A stretch of DNA of 8,775 nucleotides from Clostridia bacterium (GTDB taxonomy: Bacteria; Bacillota; Clostridia; Oscillospirales; Butyricicoccaceae). This document shows positions 1-5,932 of this stretch, in pieces. How positions within the stretch are numbered: the stretch's first letter is position 1; every line of letters starts with the position of its first letter. The stretch is taken from positions 1 through 8,775 of the forward strand of contig JAFYOK010000183.1 of NCBI GenBank assembly GCA_017560175.1. Direction: 5' to 3'. A model generated the notes under the pieces. It was given only the letters and a program-made list of their open reading frames with translations. It did not search any database and was not told the origin of the DNA. The position numbers and the translations under genes were made by a program.

Positions 1-194
1 GAAGATGGCTCGGCAGCGCCTGCACTCAGCGCATTGTCCATTGCCATTTCTTCCATGGGCGCGGCCGCCATAGGCGCTTCTGCCTTCATGCTGACGGAAG
101 TGTTCATGCCGGTGCCGGCTCCGCAGGCGGTCAGTCCCAGCAGAAGCAGTAATGCAACACCCATACTCGTCCATTTTCTCAAAGTACCTTTCAT
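1..194 (-). CDS. Putative lipoprotein, N-terminal part only (runs off the left edge)
   Basis: The minus strand from an ATG at 194 encodes 64 residues before the window ends. They form a lipoprotein signal: a basic n-region (MKGTLRKW), a hydrophobic core with a five-leucine run, and the lipobox LTAC, so Cys24 should be lipidated and the protein anchored on the outer face of the membrane. The following stretch is low complexity, rich in Ala and Met (Met at about 30, 36, 42, 47, 50, 52), like a flexible linker. A perfect GAGGAGGA (201-208) sits 6 nt upstream of the ATG, which fixes the start; an ATG 5 nt further up is followed at once by a stop. This N-terminus resembles those of Firmicute DUF4349 lipoproteins, but that is an inference from style alone because the folded domain is outside the window. 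A Met-rich metal-binding lipoprotein is an alternative. Confidence 0.85.
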   Translation of the reverse strand, partial: MKGTLRKWTSMGVALLLLLGLTACGAGTGMNTSVSMKAEAPMAAAPMEEMAMDNALSAGAAEPS

Positions 195-231
195 ATCATA
201 TCCTCCTCTGCTTGTTTACTTTATTACAAAA

Positions 232-260
232 ATATTAACTCTTTTACCCTTTAGACGCAA
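232..260 (-). promoter_or_regulatory. Candidate promoter of the lipoprotein gene
   Basis: On the minus strand TTGCGT (255-260) and TAATAT (232-237) are separated by exactly 17 bp, which fits a housekeeping sigma factor. The start of transcription would fall near 225, about 30 nt upstream of the lipoprotein ATG. The -35 matches three of six consensus bases and the -10 four of six. The same -35 hexamer, TTGCGT, occurs in the rsmA promoter candidate at the other end of the window. Confidence 0.45.
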
Positions 261-280
261 GAACTTTTTGTTTGTTCCTC

Positions 281-309
281 TGTTCAAAAATATTTTTTTG
301 TTGTATACT
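281..309 (+). promoter_or_regulatory. Candidate promoter of the AEC permease-rpe operon
   Basis: TGTTCA (281-286) and TATACT (304-309) lie 17 bp apart, with an A/T-rich spacer containing the small palindrome AAAAATATTTTT. The -10 is good (five of six), the -35 poor (three of six). Transcription would begin near 316, giving a leader of about 30 nt before the ATG at 346, with AGGTGA at 334-339 as the ribosome binding site. The 151-bp gap 195-345 therefore holds two divergent, non-overlapping promoters and nothing else that I can see. Confidence 0.45.
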
Positions 310-345
310 GAAACATATCTAAAACTACATACGAGGTGATTCCAA

Positions 346-1287
346 ATGTCTGTTTTTGGTGCCTTCAGCGGAATCTTTACCATCTTTCTGCTGTTTGCCG
401 CCGGCTTCCTGGCCACCAAACAGAAGGTCCTGACCCCCGAGCATTATACCTTCTGTTCCAAGCTGCTGACCGGCTACGCCATCCCTGTCCTTCTGTTTGA
501 GAATGCCACCCGCAACATGACGGTCGACTTCATCAAAGAGATGGGTCTGCTCATGCTGGTTCCTTTCGCCATCCAGATCCTGTCCTTTGGCACTGCCATT
601 CTGACCGGCAAGATCTGCGGCATCGAAGACAAGCGCCGCGGCGTCTTTACCGCCATGTTCAGCATGGCCAACACCATCTTCATCGGTCTGCCTGTCTGTA
701 CTGAGATTTTCGGTGATATCGGCACCCCCTATGTCATGGCCTTCTATCTGGCCAACACCGCCTGCTTCTGGATGCTGGCCGTTCCCATGCTTGCCCGTGA
801 CGGCAGCGGCGAGACCCCTTCCATGCTGGAGCGTCTCAAGAAGAGCTTTTCCAAGCAGGTCCAGGGCTTCCTTGTGGGTTCGGTCTTCGGTCTGCTGAAC
901 ATCAGTCTCCCCGGCTTCATCCTCAGCGCCGCCAAGTACCTGGGCAACCTGACCACGCCCATGTCGGCCATGATGGTCGGCCATCTCTTTGCCACCATGG
1001 GCAAGGATGCCTTCCATACCGACAAGCTGATCCGTGTTTCGCTGATCGGCAAGTGCCTGCTCTGCCCCATTCTGGCCGCTGTTATGTGCGTTGTTCTGCA
1101 GGTCCCCCAGCTGGCTGCCGGTGTCTTCATCGTCCTCAGCGCCATGCCCGTCATGAATCAGACGGTCATCATGGCCAGCCACTACGGTGCCGATGATCGT
1201 GCCGCCGCCAAGGGTCTGGCTCTGTCCCTCATCGCATGCATGGCCTGCATTCCCCTCATTGTCTATCTTGTAAGCACACTTTACTAA
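346..1287 (+). CDS. AEC family (auxin efflux carrier type) permease
   Basis: The 313-residue protein is hydrophobic throughout and fits the family length of about 300-320 residues with roughly ten membrane segments in two inverted halves. Family-typical patches are visible: an N-terminal helix followed by KQKVLTPE (25-32), the first-half motif MANTIFIGLPV (107-117), a charged cytoplasmic loop around 151-170, and the second-half motif MPVMNQTVIMASHYGAD (267-283) with its proline and asparagine in the crossover helix. AEC proteins in bacteria export or exchange small organic acids such as malate, malonate or amino-acid derivatives; the substrate cannot be told from sequence here. The start is set by AGGTGA 6 nt upstream. 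The stop is 27 bp before rpe with no terminator between, so the two are probably co-transcribed. Confidence 0.9.
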   Translation: MSVFGAFSGIFTIFLLFAAGFLATKQKVLTPEHYTFCSKLLTGYAIPVLLFENATRNMTVDFIKEMGLLMLVPFAIQILSFGTAILTGKICGIEDKRRGVFTAMFSMANTIFIGLPVCTEIFGDIGTPYVMAFYLANTACFWMLAVPMLARDGSGETPSMLERLKKSFSKQVQGFLVGSVFGLLNISLPGFILSAAKYLGNLTTPMSAMMVGHLFATMGKDAFHTDKLIRVSLIGKCLLCPILAAVMCVVLQVPQLAAGVFIVLSAMPVMNQTVIMASHYGADDRAAAKGLALSLIACMACIPLIVYLVSTLY

Positions 1288-1314
1288 TATTTATTTCATA
1301 AGGAGTATACTCTC

Positions 1315-1962
1315 ATGGCTAAGCTGTCTCCCTCTATCCTGTCCGCCGATTTCGCCAACCTGGCCCGTGATGTCAAGGTCATCGTCGATGCCGGTTCCGA
1401 TATGGTCCACGTCGATGTTATGGACGGCCACTTCGTTCCCAACATCTCCATCGGCGTTCCCGTTGTCCAGTCTCTCCGCAAGGCCACCGATGGCTTCCTC
1501 GATGTTCATCTGATGATCTCCCAGCCCGAAAAGTATATCGAAGCCTTTGCCAAGGCCGGTTCCGACCTCATCAATGTCCACTATGAAGCCGAAGGTGATA
1601 TGGATGCCATGATCGACCGCATCCACGAGCTGGGCAAAAAGGCAGCCCTGACCATCAAGCCCGCCACACCTGCCGATGTCCTCTTTCCCTACCTGCACAA
1701 GCTGGACATGGTTCTGGTCATGTCGGTTGAGCCCGGTTTCGGCGGTCAGAGCTTCATGCCCGATTCCCTCGACAAGGTCAAGGCACTCCGCGCAGAGATC
1801 GACCGTCTGGGCGTTCCCTGCGAGATCGAAATCGACGGCGGCGTCAACCTCAAGAACGCTCCCGAGATCATCGCTGCAGGCGCTGACATTCTGGTTGCAG
1901 GTTCGGCTGTCTTCAATGCCGAAGATGTTCCTGCCCGCGTTGCCGAGTTCAAGGCGCTGTAA
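1315..1962 (+). CDS. rpe: Ribulose-phosphate 3-epimerase
   Basis: This 215-residue TIM-barrel enzyme interconverts D-ribulose 5-phosphate and D-xylulose 5-phosphate in the pentose phosphate pathway, in the cytoplasm. All hallmarks are intact: the N-terminal SPSILSADF (5-13), VHVDVMDGHFVPN (31-43) with metal ligands His32 and Asp34 and Met36, DVHLMI (63-68) with His65, the MSVEPGFGGQ loop (136-145) that closes over the substrate, and EIDGGVN (172-178) with catalytic Asp174, followed by the phosphate-binding AGSAVF (195-200). Length is normal for the family. AAGGAG at 1300-1305 lies 9 nt upstream of the ATG. In many Firmicutes rpe follows prkC and rsgA; here its only partner in view is the AEC permease. 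A strong terminator follows 12 nt after the stop. Confidence 0.97.
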   Translation: MAKLSPSILSADFANLARDVKVIVDAGSDMVHVDVMDGHFVPNISIGVPVVQSLRKATDGFLDVHLMISQPEKYIEAFAKAGSDLINVHYEAEGDMDAMIDRIHELGKKAALTIKPATPADVLFPYLHKLDMVLVMSVEPGFGGQSFMPDSLDKVKALRAEIDRLGVPCEIEIDGGVNLKNAPEIIAAGADILVAGSAVFNAEDVPARVAEFKAL

Positions 1963-1974
1963 AATAAAATATTC

Positions 1975-2010
1975 GAAAGCCGTATGGGATCCCATACGGC
2001 TTTCTTTTTG
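1975..2010. terminator. Intrinsic terminator after rpe, perfect palindrome, probably bidirectional
   Basis: Positions 1975-2004 form a perfect 30-nt palindrome: the arm GAAAGCCGTATGGGA is followed at once by its reverse complement, so some central pairs (GGGATCCC) must open to make a loop. On the plus strand it is followed by TTTTTG, a usable U-tract for ending rpe. Read on the minus strand, the stop codon of the S1-domain gene at 2012-2014 is followed by the same hairpin and then an A/T-rich run with TTTTATTTT, so it likely serves both convergent genes. The core GCCGTATGG recurs in the terminator at 3696-3727. Confidence 0.9.
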
Positions 2011-2011
2011 C

Positions 2012-2917
2012 CTAAAACCATGTACCTACGAGTTTGGAACGGCAGCAGTCGGGAGAATACTGCCACTGCTCCATGCATCCGCCGCGGATGAAATAATGAT
2101 CTTCTCCAATGCGGCCATCTCCCTTTTCCAAGCGGTCGATGACCATCAGTTTGACCTTCATGCGGTCGGGCAGGATGGATTTGATATAGACCGATACCCC
2201 ATCTCCACTTTCCAGATCTCTCCCTGTGGGCTCAGCCAGGCCCGACAGATTGGGGGTCAGCTCGACAAAAACACCGTAATCGGCAAGCCCCCGGACGATG
2301 CCCATCCGTGTCTGCCCCACCTCGATGCCCTGCAGATTCTCTTCCCATGTACCCAACAGTTCCCGATGGGAAAGCACCACCCGCTTCTGCGCCCGATCCA
2401 CCGACAACACCACCGCCTGGATGACCTGCCCAGGCACAAACCGCTCCTTCGGATGCCCTGTACGGGAAACGCAAATGTTCTCGATGCCGATGAGGGACGG
2501 CAGGCCGCACCCCATATCGACAAATGCCCCAAAGGGTTCCAGATGGGTCACGCGCGCCCGAATGACCTCCCCCGGCAGGAGGTTTTCCATAAAACACTGC
2601 TGCGCTGCCTGCTGAGCAGCTCTACGTGAAAGCAGATAGCGATCCCCCATCCTGCCTGTGACCATGAAGCAGACCGAATGCCCCACCTTGGACAGCACAG
2701 CAATGGGGCGTGCCGGATCCAGCGATGCCTCTGCATAGGGTATGACCCCCTCCATATTCCCAATACGAACGGTCAGATCGCCGTCCGCGCTGCAGGCCAC
2801 CGCTTTCCCTTCCAATACAATTCCGTCGGCCATGGCTCTTGCCATACCTGCCACGCCTTCGGTATATCGTCCGCCTGCCATACCCAGACCTTCGGGCAGA
2901 TAGATCCCCTGCGGCAT
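2012..2917 (-). CDS. Triple S1-domain RNA-binding protein (S1-like)
   Basis: The 301-residue protein contains three S1-type OB folds: a divergent one at about 31-97 (LEGKAVACSADGDLTVRIGNMEG, ending in LLSRRAA, a phrase typical of S1 proteins), a canonical one at about 114-186 (PGEVIRARVTHLEPFGAFVDMG, then VLSVDRAQKRVVLSHREL), and a third at about 199-265 (GQTRMGIVRGLADYGVFVELTPNLSGLAE). A short cysteine-containing tail with WQYSPDCC follows. S1 domains bind single-stranded RNA, so a role in translation or RNA turnover is likely; the protein is shorter than four-to-six-domain ribosomal protein S1, so it should not simply be called rpsA. I place the start at the ATG at 2917. The in-frame GTG at 2926 overlaps the Shine-Dalgarno sequence AGGAGGG and could not use it. 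The gene converges on rpe and diverges from the DUF951 gene. I see no convincing promoter for it. Confidence 0.88.
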   Translation of the reverse strand: MPQGIYLPEGLGMAGGRYTEGVAGMARAMADGIVLEGKAVACSADGDLTVRIGNMEGVIPYAEASLDPARPIAVLSKVGHSVCFMVTGRMGDRYLLSRRAAQQAAQQCFMENLLPGEVIRARVTHLEPFGAFVDMGCGLPSLIGIENICVSRTGHPKERFVPGQVIQAVVLSVDRAQKRVVLSHRELLGTWEENLQGIEVGQTRMGIVRGLADYGVFVELTPNLSGLAEPTGRDLESGDGVSVYIKSILPDRMKVKLMVIDRLEKGDGRIGEDHYFIRGGCMEQWQYSPDCCRSKLVGTWF

Positions 2918-2925
2918 ATTGATCA

Positions 2926-2935
2926 CCCTCCTTTT
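2926..2935 (-). promoter_or_regulatory. Ribosome binding site that decides the S1 gene start
   Basis: The minus strand reads AAAAGGAGGG here, then TGATCAAT and ATG. AGGAGG is 9 nt from the ATG at 2917. The alternative in-frame start GTG (2924-2926) begins inside this element, so the site supports the shorter 301-residue protein. Confidence 0.85.
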
Positions 2936-2967
2936 GCTTCATTCTGCCTATCTATATGCAGAGAAAG

Positions 2968-3030
2968 CCTTTGGATTGCTTGTATTTTCGGAGATTTATT
3001 GGTATACTGTATAAAAGAAAAATCCAAAGG
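2968..3030. repeat. Exact 10-bp inverted repeat flanking the DUF951 promoter
   Basis: CCTTTGGATT at 2968-2977 is the exact reverse complement of AATCCAAAGG at 3021-3030. The arms are 43 bp apart. The left arm is just upstream of the -35 and the right arm runs into the Shine-Dalgarno sequence. A 10-bp inverted match in so short a gap is unlikely, though not impossible, by chance. A role as an operator pair is only an inference. Confidence 0.5.
2980..3008 (+). promoter_or_regulatory. Promoter of the DUF951 operon
   Basis: TTGTAT (2980-2985) and TATACT (3003-3008) are separated by 17 bp. TGG immediately before the -10 makes an extended -10 element (TGGTATACT), which compensates for the modest -35. 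Transcription would start near 3015, leaving a leader of about 28 nt that holds the strong AAAGGAGG site. Confidence 0.65.
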
Positions 3031-3033
3031 AGG
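3026..3033 (+). promoter_or_regulatory. Ribosome binding site that decides the DUF951 start
   Basis: AAAGGAGG lies 9 nt upstream of the ATG at 3043. An in-frame ATG at 2956 would add 29 residues unlike the family and lies upstream of the promoter, so it is rejected as the start. Confidence 0.9.
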
Positions 3034-3042
3034 CCCATTCCC

Positions 3043-3237
3043 ATGGAGATCCGCGTCGGCGATATCCTGATGATGAAAAAGCCCCACCCCTGCGGCGACC
3101 ACCGTTTTGCTGTCCTGCGTGTCGGCATGGACTTCCGTCTGCGCTGCATGGGCTGCGGCCATGAGTTCCTCATCCCCCGTGCCAAAGCCGAAAAAAATGT
3201 AAAACAGATCCTGCCTCAGGAAAAGATGGGAGAATAA
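3043..3237 (+). CDS. DUF951 family small protein (YyzM-like)
   Basis: The 64-residue protein begins MEIRVGDILMMKKPHPCG and continues RVGMDFRLRCMGCGHEFLIPR, which is the whole conserved pattern of the DUF951 family, found widely as single small proteins in Firmicutes. His15, Cys17 and the pair Cys35-x-x-Cys38 suggest a small metal (zinc) site in a compact beta fold. The function is unknown; B. subtilis yyzM is a member by my recollection. The family length of about 60-70 residues supports the start at 3043. It is followed after 6 nt by the next gene, whose ribosome binding site (GGGAGA, 3228-3233) lies in the last codons of this one, so translation is probably coupled. Confidence 0.92.
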   Translation: MEIRVGDILMMKKPHPCGDHRFAVLRVGMDFRLRCMGCGHEFLIPRAKAEKNVKQILPQEKMGE

Positions 3238-3243
3238 AGTCGT

Positions 3244-3690
3244 ATGATTATTTTAAAAATCGTCCCTCAGGACCCCTATGCCCTGCCCGATGAACTGACT
3301 TTCCGCAGGGTCGTTAACCATATTGTCAAAGCCTTCCCTCGCTGTGAGATCGCCGAAGGTCTCAGCGATCTGCCCCAGTTTGTCGACTGCGGTGATGACC
3401 TGGAAGGCGTTGTCTGCCCCCTGTGCGGCGCTGAGATCGACAGCGACGACTGGTCGATCCTCATGGATGCCTCCTATGATGAGGAAGGCTTCTCTTCTTT
3501 GAAGATCACCACCCCCTGCTGCCACAAGCCCTCTACCCTCAACGATCTGGAGTATCAGGCCCCCTGTGCCTTCTCCTGCTTTGAGGTCGATGTGGCCGAG
3601 CCCCAGAAGATTCCCCCCACCTTGCTCAAGGACCTGGAAGCCATTGCGGGCTTCCCCTTCCAGACCATCGTAGCCGAATACAAAGACTAA
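3244..3690 (+). CDS. Uncharacterised 148-residue protein with CxxC and CC motifs
   Basis: I do not recognise a named family. The protein is acidic and soluble with no signal peptide or membrane segment. The middle part reads FVDCGDDLEGVVCPLCG (46-62), giving Cys58-x-x-Cys61, then DDW (68-70) and TPCCHKPSTLNDLEY (90-104), giving Cys92-Cys93. The four cysteines in two pairs could form one zinc site; Cys49, Cys108 and Cys112 are further candidates. The layout recalls conserved hypothetical proteins in other bacteria with a DCGxxLE ... CPxC ... PCC ... SLNDLxY pattern, but that is recollection, not a search. The ATG is 6 nt after the DUF951 stop with a ribosome binding site 10 nt upstream, so it is the second gene of that operon. 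A terminator follows directly. Confidence 0.85.
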   Translation: MIILKIVPQDPYALPDELTFRRVVNHIVKAFPRCEIAEGLSDLPQFVDCGDDLEGVVCPLCGAEIDSDDWSILMDASYDEEGFSSLKITTPCCHKPSTLNDLEYQAPCAFSCFEVDVAEPQKIPPTLLKDLEAIAGFPFQTIVAEYKD

Positions 3691-3691
3691 A

Positions 3692-3729
3692 AAATAAGCC
3701 GTATGGAAAAGATTTTCCATACGGCTTTT
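3692..3729. terminator. Bidirectional terminator between convergent genes
   Basis: AAGCCGTATGGAAAA (3696-3710) pairs perfectly with TTTTCCATACGGCTT (3713-3727) with only GA between, so the inner A-T pairs open to form the loop. The plus strand continues TTTTG-like for the upstream operon; the minus strand continues with TATTTTTT for the MATE gene, whose stop is at 3731-3733. The outer stem repeats GCCGTATGG of the terminator at 1975-2004. Confidence 0.9.
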
Positions 3730-3730
3730 G

Positions 3731-5062
3731 TTATACGTTGTGTTTTTTCTCCAGCTGTCTGGCGCGGATGATCCATACGATCGGCTGGATGACCCAAACC
3801 AGAACCTCTGCCCATGCGATGGACATATTGCCGAAATAAGGCTTCATGATATAGGAAGCTGCAACGCGGATGCCCAGCAGGACGATGTTGGCGATGCTGA
3901 AGAACTTCATATCGCCCATACCCTTGATATATCCCTGGATGGTGGTCGACAGACCGAAGGTGATATAGAAAGGCGCGAGGCAGCGGAAGAAACGGGTGCC
4001 GATTTCGACAGCTTCTTCCGAAACGCCGAAGAGGGCAACGATCTTTCCGCCCCAGGCAACGACCACCAGCGTCAGTACGATACAGGTAGCCGAAATGATG
4101 CCCAGACCGATACGCATGGACTGGCGTACACGCTCCTTATTGCCGGTACCGACATTCTGTCCGACAGCAGTGGCTACACCGTGACCCAGGTTCATGACGG
4201 GCAGCAGCATGAGGCTGTCGACACGATAGGCTGTCGAGATGGCGGCAACTGTGGCCGAACCGAAGGAATTCTGAAAGCCCTGCAGCGCGATCTGTCCGAT
4301 AGAGTTGACGCTCTGCTGCAGCGCCATAGGCAGGCCGAAGGAGAATCCCTCCTTGAGCATGGCGCGGTCAAGGCCCATGCCGCGGAGCTTGAAACGCAGT
4401 TCCTCGTAGCGTGCCACAGTATACCATACGATAAAAATGGTCATGGCCGCCTGGGACAGCGCTGTGGCCAGCGCCGCACCGGCTGCGCCCCAACCGAATG
4501 CGCCGACAAAGAGCAGGTCAAGTGCAATGTTGGCACCGCTGGAAACCATGATGCTGCGGAAAGGCGCCTTACTGTCACCCATGCCGCGCAGCACCGAAGA
4601 ATAGACGTTATAGACCGCCATGAAGGGCGTACCCAGCATATACCAGCGCAGATAGTCAACGCTCATTTCAAAGACGTTGGCCGGGGTATCATAGGCCGCC
4701 AGCAGCGGACGGGCAAACACCGCCATGACCACCGCAGCCGCAGCGGCAATGCCGCCGAAGATGGGGGCGAAAGTAGAGAGCATGGCGCTCAGCTTGCCCT
4801 TCTCTCCCCTGCCGAAGACCTGTGCCGCCAATACCGAAAGACCGGCTGCAAAACCGGTCAGCACCATAGTGACCATACGGGAGATGACACCGCTGGCGCC
4901 AACAGCGGCCAGCGCCAGTTCACCCTCGATATTGCCGACAATAAAGGCATCAGCCCAGCTGTACATCTGCTGCAGCAGGCCGCTGAGGATCAGAGGAATG
5001 GAAAAGGCGATCATGGCCTTTCCCAGCTTTCCCTGAGTCATATCAATATTTTTCTTTGCCAT
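3731..5062 (-). CDS. MATE family multidrug/metabolite efflux protein
   Basis: The 443-residue membrane protein has the two-lobe MATE layout of about twelve helices. Lobe one opens with LGKAMIAFSIPLILSGLLQQ and VGASGVISRM; lobe two with GFSFGLPMALQQ (239-250). The duplicated loop motif is visible in each lobe: SVLRGMGDSKAPF (156-168) and GYIKGMGDMKFFS (377-389). MATE transporters use a sodium or proton gradient to expel organic cations, drugs or metabolites; the substrate here is unknown. It is the last gene of the rsmA operon, 21 bp after the DMT gene. The ribosome binding site is weak (GAAAGTG region about 10-15 nt upstream), which suggests dependence on translation of the preceding gene. 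A terminator begins at once after the stop. Confidence 0.95.
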   Translation of the reverse strand: MAKKNIDMTQGKLGKAMIAFSIPLILSGLLQQMYSWADAFIVGNIEGELALAAVGASGVISRMVTMVLTGFAAGLSVLAAQVFGRGEKGKLSAMLSTFAPIFGGIAAAAAVVMAVFARPLLAAYDTPANVFEMSVDYLRWYMLGTPFMAVYNVYSSVLRGMGDSKAPFRSIMVSSGANIALDLLFVGAFGWGAAGAALATALSQAAMTIFIVWYTVARYEELRFKLRGMGLDRAMLKEGFSFGLPMALQQSVNSIGQIALQGFQNSFGSATVAAISTAYRVDSLMLLPVMNLGHGVATAVGQNVGTGNKERVRQSMRIGLGIISATCIVLTLVVVAWGGKIVALFGVSEEAVEIGTRFFRCLAPFYITFGLSTTIQGYIKGMGDMKFFSIANIVLLGIRVAASYIMKPYFGNMSIAWAEVLVWVIQPIVWIIRARQLEKKHNV

Positions 5063-5083
5063 AAGGATTCACACTTTCTGTGA

Positions 5084-5932
5084 TCAGGATTTGAGACTGC
5101 TGTACAGGGCTGTGCCCAGAATGATGATGCCGCCCAGCACTTCACGCAGGGTGGGCCACTGCCCCAGCAGCAGAGCAGCAAAGAGGATACCGTAGACGGT
5201 CTCCATACCCGAGATGACACCTGCTGTACGGGCGTTGACCTTTTTCTGTGCCGTGACGAACATGGAGAAGGCGGTGGCCGTGCAGCATATGCCGATGGCC
5301 GCAACACCCAGCAGATCGGCTCTGCCCCATGTAATGCCGCTCAGCAGCGCAAAGGGCATGAGCACCAGGGCGACCGTCGACTGCTCGAAGAAGCAGATCT
5401 GCACGCCGCTGTATTTTGCCGAAAGGTCACGATTGATGAGGGACAATACCGCATAGGTCAGCGCCGAAAGCAGACCCCACAGGATGCCCTCGGTGGTGCG
5501 GTTGCCCAGCGACAGTTCGGGGACGGTGACAGCTACGCCGATCAGCAGGATCAGCGCGGTCAACAGCTCACGGCGGGTCAGTTTTTCTTTAAAGATGACC
5601 GGCTCCAGAAAGGTGACGAACAGCGGAAAAGCCGAAAAGGTCAGCGTACCGATGGCCACCGATGCCCGCTTGATGGAAAGGAAGAAGGCCGTCCAATGTA
5701 CTGCCAGCACCAATCCGCCCAGCAGCGCCATAAGATAGTCGCGGCGGCTTTTCAGCGCGACAGGGCTGCCGGTCAGCTTGAGTACGCCAAAAAGCAGGAT
5801 GCAGGAGCAAAGAGAACGTCCGCCTGCAACGGCATAGGCCGGGACGGTGACCCACTTGCCCAATACGCCCGACAGGCCAAAGAGCATGACGGCCACATGG
5901 AGCAGCAGCAGGCTGCGCTTCTGCCCTCCCAT
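5084..5932 (-). CDS. DMT superfamily EamA-type permease
   Basis: The 282-residue protein has the tandem EamA layout, two related halves (about 8-138 and 149-280) giving ten membrane helices. Diagnostic phrases are FPLFVTFLEPVIFKEKLT (102-119) and its counterpart SGMETVYGILFAALLLGQWP (241-260), with the conserved glutamate in each. Such proteins export amino acids, nucleosides or other small metabolites; this one cannot be assigned a substrate. Its ATG overlaps the stop of the preceding transporter by one base (TAATG), a classic sign of coupled translation, and it lacks a strong ribosome binding site of its own. It precedes the MATE gene by 21 bp. Confidence 0.93.
   Translation of the reverse strand: MGGQKRSLLLLHVAVMLFGLSGVLGKWVTVPAYAVAGGRSLCSCILLFGVLKLTGSPVALKSRRDYLMALLGGLVLAVHWTAFFLSIKRASVAIGTLTFSAFPLFVTFLEPVIFKEKLTRRELLTALILLIGVAVTVPELSLGNRTTEGILWGLLSALTYAVLSLINRDLSAKYSGVQICFFEQSTVALVLMPFALLSGITWGRADLLGVAAIGICCTATAFSMFVTAQKKVNARTAGVISGMETVYGILFAALLLGQWPTLREVLGGIIILGTALYSSLKS

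Noticed and set aside
34..339. A 101-codon plus-strand open frame over the lipoprotein start and divergent promoters
   Set aside because: It reads the antisense of a lipobox and then A/T-rich promoter DNA; no ribosome binding site.
325..1182. A 285-codon minus-strand open frame over the AEC permease
   Set aside because: Gly/Asp/His/Gln-rich antisense artefact; the plus strand has the AEC motifs and a proper start.
1676..2629. A 317-codon plus-strand open frame running from rpe through the terminator into the antisense of the S1 gene
   Set aside because: It crosses a strong terminator and two real genes in other frames, and the product has no coherent composition.
2956..3042. N-terminal extension of DUF951 from the ATG at 2956
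   Set aside because: It would start upstream of the promoter and add residues not found in the family; AAAGGAGG 9 nt before 3043 fixes the start.
3009..3042. A riboswitch or structured leader before DUF951
   Set aside because: The leader is about 28 nt after the predicted start site, too short for a known riboswitch, and shows no stem of its own.
3728..5083. A 451-codon open frame on the plus strand, longer than the MATE gene it opposes
   Set aside because: Its translation is rich in His, Gln, Asp and Arg with no membrane segment or domain, as expected from the antisense of a GC-rich membrane-protein gene. The opposing MATE frame has full family motifs and operon context.
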